Assembly (NCBI GenBank): GCA_036381215.1
Contig: DASVDF010000091.1
Location: 1 to 64,000 of the forward strand
From: IDS-8 sp036381215
Lineage (GTDB): Bacteria; Pseudomonadota; Gammaproteobacteria; Steroidobacterales; Woeseiaceae
Direction of reading: 5' to 3'
Length of the DNA stretch: 64,000 bases
In this document: piece by piece, positions 48,772 to 57,241 of the stretch
Numbering within the stretch: the first letter of the stretch is position 1
Layout of the letters: the number at the start of each line of letters is the position of its first letter
Made by a program: the position numbers and the translations under genes
The notes under the pieces: model-generated
Told to the model about the DNA's origin: nothing
What the model saw: the letters and a program-made list of their open reading frames with translations, nothing else
Databases searched by the model: none

Positions 48772-51276
48772 TCAGTCGACATCCGCGACGAATGCGGCCA
48801 GCTGCTCGCGCCAGCGGGACGCGTCGTCGGGCCGCTGCCAGGCGTCGTACAGGTCAGCCAGCCACGCGAGCGCCAGGCGCCCTCGCCGGCTCGAGGGCAC
48901 TTCCGGCGCGAGCAGCTCCGGTACGCTCGCGAGCAGCAGTTTTTCCGCTTCCGCGTAGCGCCCGAGGCGCGCCAGCGCATGCCCGATGGCGGCGTTGGTG
49001 CCGGCCACCAGGAATTCCGACGACGCCTCCGCGGCGCTGCGGATCGCGAGCGCCCGCTCGAGGAGGGGCAGCGCTTCCGCCGGCCGGCCGCGCTCGACCT
49101 GCACGATGCCGAGCTCCGTGAGCGTGGACGACACGTATAAGTGGTCCGGCCCGACCGACTGCTCGTAGATGGCGAGCGCATCGCGCAACAGCGTCTCCGC
49201 CTCCTCGAGGCGGCCCTCGTCGCTGTAGAGCATGGCCATGCTGGTCATGTCGTAGGCCGCGAACGGGTGGTCGTTCCCCAGCGAGCGGCGGTGCAGGTCG
49301 AGCGCCTCGCGGAAGGAGGCCTCGGCCGCATCGACGGCGCCGCGCTCCTGCTGCAGCGCGCCCATCATGACGAGCGAGCCGGCGACCAGGTCGTGCTCGT
49401 CGCCGAACACCTTGCGCGCGAACGCGATCGCCTCCTCGAACATGGCTTCGGCTTCGGCGAACCGGCCCTGCCCGCGCAGCACCACGGCGAGGTTCTGCAG
49501 CGGGTAGGCGAGCGAGGGCTGATCGGCGCCCAGGCGTTCCCGCGTGAACGCGATGGCTTCGCGATACAGGCGCTCCGCCGTCTGCAGGTCGCCCTTGGCC
49601 CGCAGGATGCGCGCCAGCGCGCTCTTCGCTTCCGCCAGCCGGCGCGGATACTCCCGCTCTCGCCGCTCGTAAATCGCGAGGCTTTGCGCGGCGTAGCGCT
49701 CCGCCCCGCTGAGATCGCCGGACAGGCGGGCGAGATCGGCGAGATAGAACAGGCTGTCCGCGACGGCCGGGCCGTCGGCGCCCTCGGCACGCCGATTCTG
49801 CTCGAGCGCGTCCTCGAGGAGCTCCCGTGCCGTGGCGTAGTCGGCGGTGCGCAGGAGCACCGCGGCGAGATCGTTCTCGACGCTCGCGGCCCGGTCACCG
49901 CCCTCGCCGGGCAGCTCCCGGCGCAGGCGCAAGGCTTCCTCGAGCATCGCCTGCGCGGGCTCGTAGGCGCCCAGACCGTAATAGGCGCTGCCGATGGCCT
50001 GCATCAGCATCGCCTGGATTTCGGGACGGCCGTCGAGCTCCGTGCCGATGCGGTCCGCGCCGCGATCGAGGACCTCGCGCGCCGTCACGTCCGAGCCTTT
50101 CGCGTGGCGCGGGTCGGGCGCCGTGAAGATCTCTTCCAGGAAACGCGCGACTTCCATCGCGGTGTCGCGCTGCCGCGCGATGCGCTGGTTCTGCACCGTG
50201 ACGGTGAGGGCGAAGGCCACGAGCAGGAAGGCCACCGTCGAGAGCATGCCGAGTGCCGCGGCATTGCGGCGCACGTACTTGCCGCTGCGGTACGCCCAGC
50301 TGTCCGGGCGCGCAGTGACCGGCAGCAGCGCCTGGTGCCGGCGGATGTCCTCGGCCAGCTCGTGCACGGAGCGGTAGCGCCGCGCCGGTTCCTTGCGCAA
50401 CGCCGCGAGCACGATGTTGTCGAGGTCCCCTTTCAGCCGCCGGCGCAGCTTGTCGACCGTTGTATCGCGGTAGCGCGCCACGATCTCCGGCCGCACGACC
50501 TCGAGATCGTGCCCACCGGCTTCCGGCGCGCGCCAGTAGACGCCGGCCATCGTGCTCGGCGGCCGCGGCTGCTCCCCGCAGATCGTCTCCGCGATCTCGC
50601 GCTGATCGCCGTCCAGCCGGTACGCCGGATGGCCGCACAGCAGCCGGTAGAGCAGCAGCCCGAGCGCGTAAGTGTCGGTCGCCGTCGTGATCGGCGCATC
50701 GAGCACCTGCTCGGGTGCCGCGTTCTCGGGCGTCAGCATCAGCATCCCCTGGCGCGTGAGCCCGTCGGTGGGCATGCCGGCGGGATCCAGGAGCTTGGCG
50801 ATGCCGAAGTCGAGCAGCTTCGGCGTGCCGTCGCGCGCGACGAGGATGTTGGTCGGCTTGATGTCGCGATGCACCACGAGGTTCTGGTGCGCGTAATGCA
50901 CCGCGGAGCAGATGCGGCGGAACAGGTCCAGACGCTCGTCGATGGAGAGCCTGCGGCTGTCGCAGTAGTGATCGATGGGCACGCCGTCGATGTGCTCCAT
51001 CACGAGATATGGCGTGCCGTCAGCGGTCGTACCGCCGTCCAGCAGGCGCGCGATGTTCGGGTGATCGAGGTTGGCGAGGATCTGGCGCTCGCCTATCAGG
51101 CGCTTTTCGGTGGCGGGGTCGACGAGCCGGTTGCGAACGAGCTTGATGGCGACCTGCTGGCGGAAACTCTCGTCGGCGCGCTCGGCGAGATAGACGATGC
51201 CCATGCCGCCGCTGCCGATGACCCGGACGAGCGCATAGGGCCCGATCCTCTGCCCGACCACGCTCGATGCATGCAT
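48772..51276 (-). CDS. transmembrane Ser/Thr protein kinase with TPR repeats
   Basis: An 834-residue Hanks-type kinase. Kinase domain residues ~10-320: glycine loop GSGGMGIVYLAE, VAIK (K45), HRDIKPTN (D139), DFG (D157). One transmembrane helix at about 341-361 and then ~14 TPR-like repeats (AEAMFEEAIAFARKVFGDEH, AEASFREALDLHRRSLGNDH) in the extracytoplasmic half. This is the Xanthomonadales-type layout. GGGGG near the ATG. Its stop overlaps or abuts the MFS gene. Likely senses an envelope state through the TPR part. Divergent small gene with palindrome between them. Confidence 0.88.
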   Translation of the reverse strand: MHASSVVGQRIGPYALVRVIGSGGMGIVYLAERADESFRQQVAIKLVRNRLVDPATEKRLIGERQILANLDHPNIARLLDGGTTADGTPYLVMEHIDGVPIDHYCDSRRLSIDERLDLFRRICSAVHYAHQNLVVHRDIKPTNILVARDGTPKLLDFGIAKLLDPAGMPTDGLTRQGMLMLTPENAAPEQVLDAPITTATDTYALGLLLYRLLCGHPAYRLDGDQREIAETICGEQPRPPSTMAGVYWRAPEAGGHDLEVVRPEIVARYRDTTVDKLRRRLKGDLDNIVLAALRKEPARRYRSVHELAEDIRRHQALLPVTARPDSWAYRSGKYVRRNAAALGMLSTVAFLLVAFALTVTVQNQRIARQRDTAMEVARFLEEIFTAPDPRHAKGSDVTAREVLDRGADRIGTELDGRPEIQAMLMQAIGSAYYGLGAYEPAQAMLEEALRLRRELPGEGGDRAASVENDLAAVLLRTADYATARELLEDALEQNRRAEGADGPAVADSLFYLADLARLSGDLSGAERYAAQSLAIYERREREYPRRLAEAKSALARILRAKGDLQTAERLYREAIAFTRERLGADQPSLAYPLQNLAVVLRGQGRFAEAEAMFEEAIAFARKVFGDEHDLVAGSLVMMGALQQERGAVDAAEASFREALDLHRRSLGNDHPFAAYDMTSMAMLYSDEGRLEEAETLLRDALAIYEQSVGPDHLYVSSTLTELGIVQVERGRPAEALPLLERALAIRSAAEASSEFLVAGTNAAIGHALARLGRYAEAEKLLLASVPELLAPEVPSSRRGRLALAWLADLYDAWQRPDDASRWREQLAAFVADVD

Positions 51277-51289
51277 GTAACCCCCGGAT

Positions 51290-51318
51290 TTGACAGGGCG
51301 GGCCAGACTCAATAGATT
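51290..51318 (+). promoter_or_regulatory. sigma-70 promoter candidate for the small membrane protein
   Basis: TTGACA (51290-51295), a 17-nt spacer and TAGATT (51313-51318), pointing to the gene at 51373. The 96-bp divergent gap also serves the kinase gene. Confidence 0.5.
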
Positions 51319-51340
51319 GCCCGCAAAAGCATAATAAAGA

Positions 51341-51354
51341 CGGCCGTACGGCCG
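51341..51354. promoter_or_regulatory. 14-bp perfect palindrome between promoter and gene
   Basis: CGGCCGTACGGCCG, a perfect palindrome in the divergent spacer, 23 bp after the -10 of the plus-strand promoter and 19 bp before the ATG. Position suits an operator or an mRNA hairpin. Confidence 0.4.
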
Positions 51355-51372
51355 CACCAGAGGGGACGATCC

Positions 51373-51615
51373 ATGGGTGAAGTGGATTTACCGCCGGAGC
51401 ACAGCTTGCGGAGCGCGGCCGTGCCGCCGCCGGAACAGGGCAAGGTGTTTCTCTATGCCGCGGCCGGCGGCTTCATCGGCGCGCTGCTCGCGATCCTCGT
51501 CGCGAAAATTCTCGCCGGCGATTGCTGCTGCGCCGACCAGGGCGAGCGTGACGCGAGCGCCGCGTCGACGTTGAGCAAGCTCCTGCACGAGCCCGACCGC
51601 ACGCTGTTCGCCTGA
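51373..51615 (+). CDS. small single-pass membrane protein
   Basis: An 80-residue protein: a 25-residue polar/proline N-tail, one helix (VFLYAAAGGFIGALLAILVA), then a Cys triplet (GDCCCADQGERD). No family recognised. It has its own promoter-like sequence and a GAGGGGA ribosome site. Divergent from the kinase gene, so possibly a partner or substrate of it. Confidence 0.6.
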   Translation: MGEVDLPPEHSLRSAAVPPPEQGKVFLYAAAGGFIGALLAILVAKILAGDCCCADQGERDASAASTLSKLLHEPDRTLFA

Positions 51616-51957
51616 CCCGTTGCGCCGGCAGCCGCGGCGGCCGTGAGCGCCACGCTGCGGCGCTGCCCGCGCGCACCGCTCACGCACCCGCAAAGGTGTC
51701 GCAAGTCTGCGTCACCGCGGCAGTTATTGCACGGGCGTGCAGAAACTACAGCGCCCCCGAAAGCGCTGTCTCCCTTTGCCGACGACGCGCTCTCGCAGTT
51801 CATGGGGGTGCCGCCCCGACGCTGCCCGCCGTGCGCCGCTCGCGCGCCGCAGGCGCGGTTCGCGGCGTCCCGCCCTGCCGCTGGCACGGCCCTTGCAACT
51901 CCCCTGCGCGACGCGGCAGCCAGCCGCCAATGCAGCCAAGAAGCGAAGGAGAGGAGC
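51616..51957. other. 342-bp leader region of the EF-hand gene
   Basis: Non-coding stretch between two plus-strand genes. It contains the sigma-54 promoter at 51882-51897. Several short frames cross it without start signals. A long untranslated region is expected only if an upstream promoter is used. Confidence 0.5.
51882..51897 (+). promoter_or_regulatory. sigma-54 (RpoN) promoter of the EF-hand gene
   Basis: TGGCACG (51882-51888), four bases, TTGCA (51893-51897): the full consensus TGGCACGN4TTGCA with GG and GC spaced by ten bases. Transcript start near 51908 would give a ~50-nt leader to ATG 51958. The second copy is upstream of the PRC-barrel gene. Confidence 0.85.
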
Positions 51958-52209
51958 ATGAAGAAACTCGTAGCGATTGCAGGCGGCCTGATCCTGGCGT
52001 CCGGCCTTGCGGTTGCGGGTGACGACCAGCATCAGCAGAAGTCGTTCAACGAGCTCGACGAGAACCAGGATGGCGTGATCACGCAGACGGAAGCGTCCGC
52101 AGATCAGACGCTCGCAGCGCAATTCCAGACCGCCGACGCGAACCAGGACGGTTACCTGACGCCGGCGGAGTTCGACACGATCGAGCAGGAGACGGAAGAG
52201 GCCGAGTGA
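51958..52209 (+). CDS. small secreted EF-hand (calcium-binding) protein
   Basis: An 83-residue periplasmic protein: signal MKKLVAIAGGLILASGLAVA, then two EF-hand-like loops DENQDGVITQTEA and DANQDGYLTPAEF with Asp/Asn at the proper positions. GAAGGAGAGGAGC precedes the ATG by a few bases. Driven by a sigma-54 promoter, so RpoN-dependent; followed by a strong terminator, so monocistronic. Function: probably calcium-dependent envelope sensing or buffering. Confidence 0.88.
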   Translation: MKKLVAIAGGLILASGLAVAGDDQHQQKSFNELDENQDGVITQTEASADQTLAAQFQTADANQDGYLTPAEFDTIEQETEEAE

Positions 52210-52242
52210 CGCATCACCGGCGACAGTCTTAAGGACGAGACG

Positions 52243-52267
52243 GGCCCCAGGGATGGGGCCTTTTTTT
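52243..52267 (+). terminator. rho-independent terminator of the EF-hand gene
   Basis: GGCCCC-AGGGAT-GGGGCC hairpin (52243-52260) followed by seven T. Perfect 6-bp stem, 33 bp after the stop. Confidence 0.88.
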
Positions 52268-52296
52268 GTGCGCGCTTCCGCCTGAGGTTTTCGTTA

Positions 52297-54363
52297 TCAG
52301 CGGGCGGCGAGCGCGGCGCGTTTCGCCCTGGCGAGCTCGTACTCGACGCGCGTGAGCGCGACGTGCCGCAGGCCCATGCCGCGCGCGAGGGAGAGGAAAT
52401 TCCCGGCGGCCGCGAGATCGCCGTCCGAGATGGCAAAGAGGGCCTGGAAGAGCAACGCGGTGAGAACGCGATCGGCGGCGAGCGGGATGCGCGGATCGTC
52501 GGGCGCGAGCTCACGCGCCTGCCGCAGGAGGTCCAGCGCGCTGTCACCAACGGGCACGCTCAGGCGCTCGGCGAGAATCCGGTCGTCGATGGCGCGCAGC
52601 AACTCCCCGACCCGCCCGGCGGTGCGTTGCGCCGCGATCACGTCGCGCCCGCGCGCGATACGCCCGTCACCGGCCGGCAGCAGCACCTGCGCCCGCTCGA
52701 GCAGCGCCTCCGCGCGCTCGGGACTGGTGGACGCGGCCCAGCGCGACTGCAGGATCGCCACCCGGCCGCGCGCGACCAGCAGGTCCTCGAGCAGCGCGAT
52801 GCCGGGATGCGCGGGACTCACCTGCCGCGCGCGTTCGAGATGCGCGCGTGCCGCCGCGGGATCGCCGGCGGCGAGCGCTTCGCGCGCCTGCCCGACCAGA
52901 CGGCTCGCCACGTGCTCGAGGCCGTCGCGCGCGAGAGCGTTCTCCGGCTCCGCTTCGAGCACCGCGGAGTAGAGCGCGAGCGCGCTCTCCCCCGGCGGCT
53001 CGACGAGCTGGCCGGCGATCAGAGCCTGGTGCGCCGCCGCCAGGGTCGCCGCGGTGGGGTCCGGCAGTCCGTCGATCCCCTGCACCGACCACCACACGAG
53101 ACCCGCCAGCGCGGTCGCGATCGCCGCGCCGTACAGCACCGGCCGGGATTCGGGCGCGGCCGCACCACCGCCGGCGTCCGGCGCCCCTTCGAGCTCCTGC
53201 AGGAACTGGCGGGCGTTGCCCGTGCGATCGATCGCGTCCGGCGCGAGCGCGCGTCGCACGGCCGGCCAGGCGTCCTGCGCGTCGTCGGGGAGCGGCGCCG
53301 GCTCGAATCCGCGCTCGCGGGCCTGCAGGGCATCGAGCTCGCCGAACGGGCGCTCGCCGGACAGCAGGCAATAAGCCGTCACCCCGAGAGCGAACACGTC
53401 GTCGTGCGCCTGCGGCGGCCGGCCGTCCAGCACCTCCGCGCTCGCGTACGCGCGCGTCGCCCAGTGGCGCTCACCGTCGCTGGTCGCCGTGCCGGACGAG
53501 CCGAAGTCCAGCACCTTCACCCCGCGCGAGCGGGTCAGGAAGATGTTCGACGGCTTGACGTCGCCGTGCACGATGCCCGCGTCGTGCGCATGCGCGACCG
53601 CGCGCGCCGTGCTGCGGACGATGTCGAGGGCACGATCGAGCGCGATGCGGCGCGTGGTGATGCGCGCCAGCAGGTCGGCGAGAGTTTCCCCGTCGAGCCA
53701 TTCCATGACGATGAACTCGAGCTCGCCGTCGCGTGCAATGTCGAAAACGTCCACGATGTTCGGGTGCCGGAGCACCGAAAGCTTCAGGAACTCGTGGCGC
53801 AGGAGCGCGGACGTCTCACCCTCCCCGCCGATGGAATGCCGCGCGAGCTTGAGCGCCACCCACGGATCCGGTAGCCCCGCGTCCTGGCGATGGCGATCGA
53901 GCGCCTTGTAGACGAGGCCCATGCCGTAATGCGCGACCTGCTCTGCGACGACGTAGCGCCCGCAGAGGACGTCGCCGGGCGCGACCCGCCGCGGCGGCCG
54001 GCGGAAGCGCGCGGGGTCGCTCGCCGGGGTCTCGGGGTCGGGCGTTTCGGGAACGGGGAGGGAAGCGCCTGCCGCCCCGGCGCCCTCGGCCGGCGCGCCG
54101 TCCGGCCTGGCGCGAATAGGCTGCGTGACCCGTTCCGGGTCGCGCGCGGCAGCCTTCGCGGGCCGGCTGTCCGCGGGCGGCGAAGTCCCGCCCAGGGCTT
54201 CAGTGACGTCCCGGTCGAGCGCCCGCGAGCGCGGGTGGACCGGCATCGGCGTGCTGCTCTGCCATTCGGTCAGCTCGTCGAGCTCGTAACAGGGGAGATC
54301 GGCCGCGGGGGGAGGCGGTTCCGTCGAGGGGCTGCGTCGCAGGACTTGACGGGAGATATCCAA
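52297..54363 (-). CDS. Ser/Thr protein kinase with C-terminal TPR-like region
   Basis: A 688-residue kinase with a disordered Pro/Ala-rich N-tail (~130 residues). Kinase features: YGMGLVYKA, VALKLA (K172), HGDVKPSN (D268; HGD in place of HRD), DFG (D286). The glycine loop is AHYGMG rather than GxGxxG. A single helix at ~409-428 (LYGAAIATALAGLVWW) and then helical repeats outside. A member of the family found with secretion and stress systems in proteobacteria. It has no sigma-54 promoter of its own; the EF-hand gene is convergent and the PRC-barrel gene is on the same strand upstream. Confidence 0.85.
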   Translation of the reverse strand: MDISRQVLRRSPSTEPPPPAADLPCYELDELTEWQSSTPMPVHPRSRALDRDVTEALGGTSPPADSRPAKAAARDPERVTQPIRARPDGAPAEGAGAAGASLPVPETPDPETPASDPARFRRPPRRVAPGDVLCGRYVVAEQVAHYGMGLVYKALDRHRQDAGLPDPWVALKLARHSIGGEGETSALLRHEFLKLSVLRHPNIVDVFDIARDGELEFIVMEWLDGETLADLLARITTRRIALDRALDIVRSTARAVAHAHDAGIVHGDVKPSNIFLTRSRGVKVLDFGSSGTATSDGERHWATRAYASAEVLDGRPPQAHDDVFALGVTAYCLLSGERPFGELDALQARERGFEPAPLPDDAQDAWPAVRRALAPDAIDRTGNARQFLQELEGAPDAGGGAAAPESRPVLYGAAIATALAGLVWWSVQGIDGLPDPTAATLAAAHQALIAGQLVEPPGESALALYSAVLEAEPENALARDGLEHVASRLVGQAREALAAGDPAAARAHLERARQVSPAHPGIALLEDLLVARGRVAILQSRWAASTSPERAEALLERAQVLLPAGDGRIARGRDVIAAQRTAGRVGELLRAIDDRILAERLSVPVGDSALDLLRQARELAPDDPRIPLAADRVLTALLFQALFAISDGDLAAAGNFLSLARGMGLRHVALTRVEYELARAKRAALAAR

Positions 54364-54490
54364 CTGCCGGACTCCAAAGCGTCAGGTTTCTGAGTGTGGC
54401 TCCCCCCTCGAAAGCGCACCGCATGCTCTGGCGGCGGCCGCCCGCGCAGGCAACGCTGCCGGACGGCCGCCTCTTTCGACCCCGTCGTGC

Positions 54491-55030
54491 TTAGTATTCG
54501 GAGTCCTGGCTGTCGGTCGTTTCTTCGGTGAAGGTCTCCTCGTCGAGGGCCTGCTGGCTCTCGAGCTCCTCTCTCGTGAGGGAGGTCCGGAGATTGCCGT
54601 CGCTCGTCATCTCGAGCTTCGAGAGCGGAATGGCGACGGTCTTCGCGCCGACTCCCAGGAACCCGCCGACATCGACCGCCGCGACCCGCTCCTGCGGCAT
54701 GTCGCTTTGCTGGCCGATACGGTCGATCTCACCGATCTCCTCGCCGTCCGGAGTCACGATCGCCTTGCCCGCGAGCTCGGCGGCGCTCATGTCCGCGACG
54801 CTCTGGGACATCTCCATCTGGTCTTCCGGATACTGGCTCTCCATGGGCGGCTGCTCTTCGCCCATCACCGGCTCGTCCGCCCGGGTCGGATCCTCCGGCA
54901 TCGCCGGATCCTGCTGCCCGGTCGGCTGGCCGACCTCGTCCATCGTGTCTTCCTGCGCAGTGTCCTGCCCGGCGAACGCCGCTCCGCTTGCAAGCGCCAG
55001 AGCTGCCAGGGCTGTCAGCCATTTGCTCAT
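54491..55030 (-). CDS. secreted PRC-barrel domain protein
   Basis: A 179-residue exported protein: signal MSKWLTALAALALASGAAFA, an acidic, Met/Gln/Pro-rich linker (residues 20-80), then a PRC-barrel: AELAGKAIVTPDGEEIGEID, RIGQ, AAVDVGGFLGVGAKTVAIPL and an acidic tail. AGGAGA lies 6 nt before the ATG. It has the second sigma-54 promoter of the window 40 bp upstream, so it shares regulation with the EF-hand protein. Probably an envelope stress protein. Confidence 0.85.
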   Translation of the reverse strand: MSKWLTALAALALASGAAFAGQDTAQEDTMDEVGQPTGQQDPAMPEDPTRADEPVMGEEQPPMESQYPEDQMEMSQSVADMSAAELAGKAIVTPDGEEIGEIDRIGQQSDMPQERVAAVDVGGFLGVGAKTVAIPLSKLEMTSDGNLRTSLTREELESQQALDEETFTEETTDSQDSEY

Positions 55031-55071
55031 CGCGATCTCCTGTGCCTGTGGTTCGATTGCCTCGAGGCGGC

Positions 55072-55087
55072 TGCAAGTGTCGTGCCA
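55072..55087 (-). promoter_or_regulatory. sigma-54 (RpoN) promoter of the PRC-barrel gene
   Basis: Minus strand: TGGCACG (55087-55081), ACAC, TTGCA (55076-55072). Full consensus match including GG-N10-GC. The ATG at 55030 lies about 30 nt after the expected transcript start. Confidence 0.85.
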
Positions 55088-55226
55088 GCGCTGTCGCAGG
55101 CGGGGGACACAGGCGGAACGCGGTCCCGCCGGACAAACGGGGCACGCGTCGTTGTAATTTTTTCAAGTGGAGGGAGGCGAGCTTTCAGTAAGCGAACGTC
55201 CCGCTGGCCGACCGGCGTCGCGAGGG

Positions 55227-56348
55227 TCAGTCCGTTGCGAGCGGCAAAATGCCGGCCCCGGTGAAGGTCACCAGCGGATGTTGCGCGAGGAGGCTGCCGC
55301 CCGAGCGGGCGCGTGCGGGCACGGTATGCACCGTCACGTCGCCCTGCAGAAGGCAGAGCGCGGGGTCGAGATCGGCGATCAGCTCGCGCGCCAGCGGATC
55401 CGCCGGCGCGAGCCTGCCTTGCGCGTCCGCCCGCCGCAGCGTTTCCGCGAGTCCTGCGAGTGACAGCCGGAGCGGATCGCCGTGCACCTCGCCGGCGAGC
55501 ACGTCGTGCACCACACTGCGTGCGACCAGGACGGAGTGCCGAATGCGCTCGAGGTCACGGTGCGCGGCGGCCGGGCCGATCCGCTGGTATTCGTGCAGCA
55601 GCGCGGGAATCGCCGTGTAGGGATTCTCGCGCTCGACCAGGAAGGACGCGAGCAGGCGGCTCGCATACAGCACGTCGGCCTCGTCGGCGAGAGCCCCGGG
55701 CGGGCCCTGGGCACGAAACACGGCGATCGCCTCGTAATCGCCGATGGCTTCCAGCACGATCCTGAGCTCGCGACGATCGAGTCCCGCCGGGATCACGGTC
55801 GGATGCGCGAGCTCGTGTGCGATGAACCCGCAATGCGAGGCCTCGGTGAGCCCGAAGAGGAGATCGTAATCCTCCGCCGTGCCGGTCACCTGGACAAACC
55901 AGCGCGCGGGCAGGTTCACGGCAGTGGCGAGCAGCTTCGCGACGCCCGCGTCCGCGCGGTCGAGGAACACCGGGCAGACCTGCTGCGGGTACACGGTCTC
56001 GCCGTAGCGCTCCAGGTAGCGCTCGCGCGAGGCCTGCGGCAGCGCGACGAGCGGCGTCTTGTGGATCCACGAAGCGACGAAATACGACGGCTCGCCCGGG
56101 GGCGTCGAGGATTTCAGGAACCCGAGCGAGGCGACCGTGTCGTCGATCAGCGCGGCGGGCACCGGGCGGTCGTTGGTCATCGGAACGTCGGCGAGAAACG
56201 CGCGGAACTGCGCCGACACGTCCGGCGCCTGCAGCTCGAAGATGCGGATCGGCACCCCGGCGAGCGAGCTCAGCCAGGCGGTGCGATCCGTCGCCCTTCC
56301 GGAAGAAATGCACAGTATGGCCAGAAGCAGCCCGAACACCAGCCGCAT
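55227..56348 (-). CDS. secreted protein with HELAH zinc-peptidase-like motif
   Basis: A 373-residue exported protein of unknown family (signal MRLVFGLLLAILCISSGRAT). It has one HExxH motif, H178-E179-L-A-H182 in HCGFIAHELAHPTVIP, with acidic residues downstream (EAIGDYEAIAVF, about 200-206). This fits a gluzincin-like zinc site with the third ligand E. Two Cys near residues 125 and 173 may pair. Divergent to none; adjacent minus-strand genes are separated by 196 and 226 bp. Function cannot be assigned. Confidence 0.65.
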   Translation of the reverse strand: MRLVFGLLLAILCISSGRATDRTAWLSSLAGVPIRIFELQAPDVSAQFRAFLADVPMTNDRPVPAALIDDTVASLGFLKSSTPPGEPSYFVASWIHKTPLVALPQASRERYLERYGETVYPQQVCPVFLDRADAGVAKLLATAVNLPARWFVQVTGTAEDYDLLFGLTEASHCGFIAHELAHPTVIPAGLDRRELRIVLEAIGDYEAIAVFRAQGPPGALADEADVLYASRLLASFLVERENPYTAIPALLHEYQRIGPAAAHRDLERIRHSVLVARSVVHDVLAGEVHGDPLRLSLAGLAETLRRADAQGRLAPADPLARELIADLDPALCLLQGDVTVHTVPARARSGGSLLAQHPLVTFTGAGILPLATD

Positions 56349-56574
56349 CGGGTCCCCCCAAAGTCCTTGGTTGACGGATCGTCCCAGATCGATCCGGCGA
56401 CTCCGACGCGGTGCGTCACAGTTCTAGCCGCGCGGTGACTGCCGTCATCGCGCAGCCGCATGACTGCACAGCTTGCCCAAGCCATTGCCGCAGGCGAAGG
56501 ATACGTGACGAAGGCCGCATTGCAAGCGCCGAGCTGCCCCGTCACGCAAGCGGCTGCCTGCGCAGGAGCGCTGC
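56349..56574. other. intergenic region
   Basis: A 226 bp gap between two minus-strand genes. I see no gene, no repeat of the families described and no clear promoter. Confidence 0.4.
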
Positions 56575-57225
56575 TCACGGCGGCGCGGCGCGCTCCATGG
56601 AGACGCCGGCCACTTCGCGCCAGAGCTTCATGATGGCGCCCGCGGATTCCACCGACATCGCGGCGGACAGGAGCCGCGAGCTCAGCTCGAGCCCCGCCTG
56701 GCGCGCGGCGTTCAGCGAGATTTCGAAACGCACGCGCTCCTCGACGATGCGGAAGTTGATCATCGCGCCGTCCTGCAATCCGTTCGGATCGTCGGTCACG
56801 ACGAGCAGGGGCCGCGAGCGGATGGCCTCCAGGTGCCGGGCGAGGCGCCGATTCTCGCGCGGGCCGATGTAGAGGACCTCCGCGCCGTTCAGGTCGTCGA
56901 TCGACGCGACACGCCGCACGCGCATCGGCCGGCCCTGGATCTCATGGCCGGGCAGGAACGCGGCGAGCTCGCCGGCGACCGCGTCCGATCCGAGCACGGC
57001 GATGGTGAACACGTCGTCGGAGCGTGCGGACTCGGGCCAGTTCACGTAGGTCGTGAAGTGATACAGGAAGGCGGCTTTCACGCGCGCGGCGGAATACACC
57101 GCCTGCGCGTCCGTACGCGCGCACACGGCGAGCACGATGAGCGCGGCCCACGCCCCGTGGCGCAGGTTTCGGCGCACAGCCCCCCATGCCCGGGCAGCCC
57201 GGGCCTTTCCTGTCGTGCCGTTCAT
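56575..57225 (-). CDS. YfiR family (DUF4154) periplasmic protein
   Basis: A 216-residue secreted protein: signal around AWAALIVLAVCARTDAQA, then the YfiR pattern ARVKAAFLYHFTTYVNWPES, FTIAVLGSDAVAGEL, GAEVLYIGP, PLLVVTDDPNGLQDGAMINF, RFEISLNAARQAGLELSSRL. In Pseudomonas, YfiR restrains a diguanylate cyclase; here it lies 16 bp after the hybrid kinase gene and presumably acts on its sensor domain. The divergent TonB receptor completes a known cluster type. Confidence 0.9.
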   Translation of the reverse strand: MNGTTGKARAARAWGAVRRNLRHGAWAALIVLAVCARTDAQAVYSAARVKAAFLYHFTTYVNWPESARSDDVFTIAVLGSDAVAGELAAFLPGHEIQGRPMRVRRVASIDDLNGAEVLYIGPRENRRLARHLEAIRSRPLLVVTDDPNGLQDGAMINFRIVEERVRFEISLNAARQAGLELSSRLLSAAMSVESAGAIMKLWREVAGVSMERAAPP

Positions 57226-57241
57226 CCTGTAAAGCCGAGCC

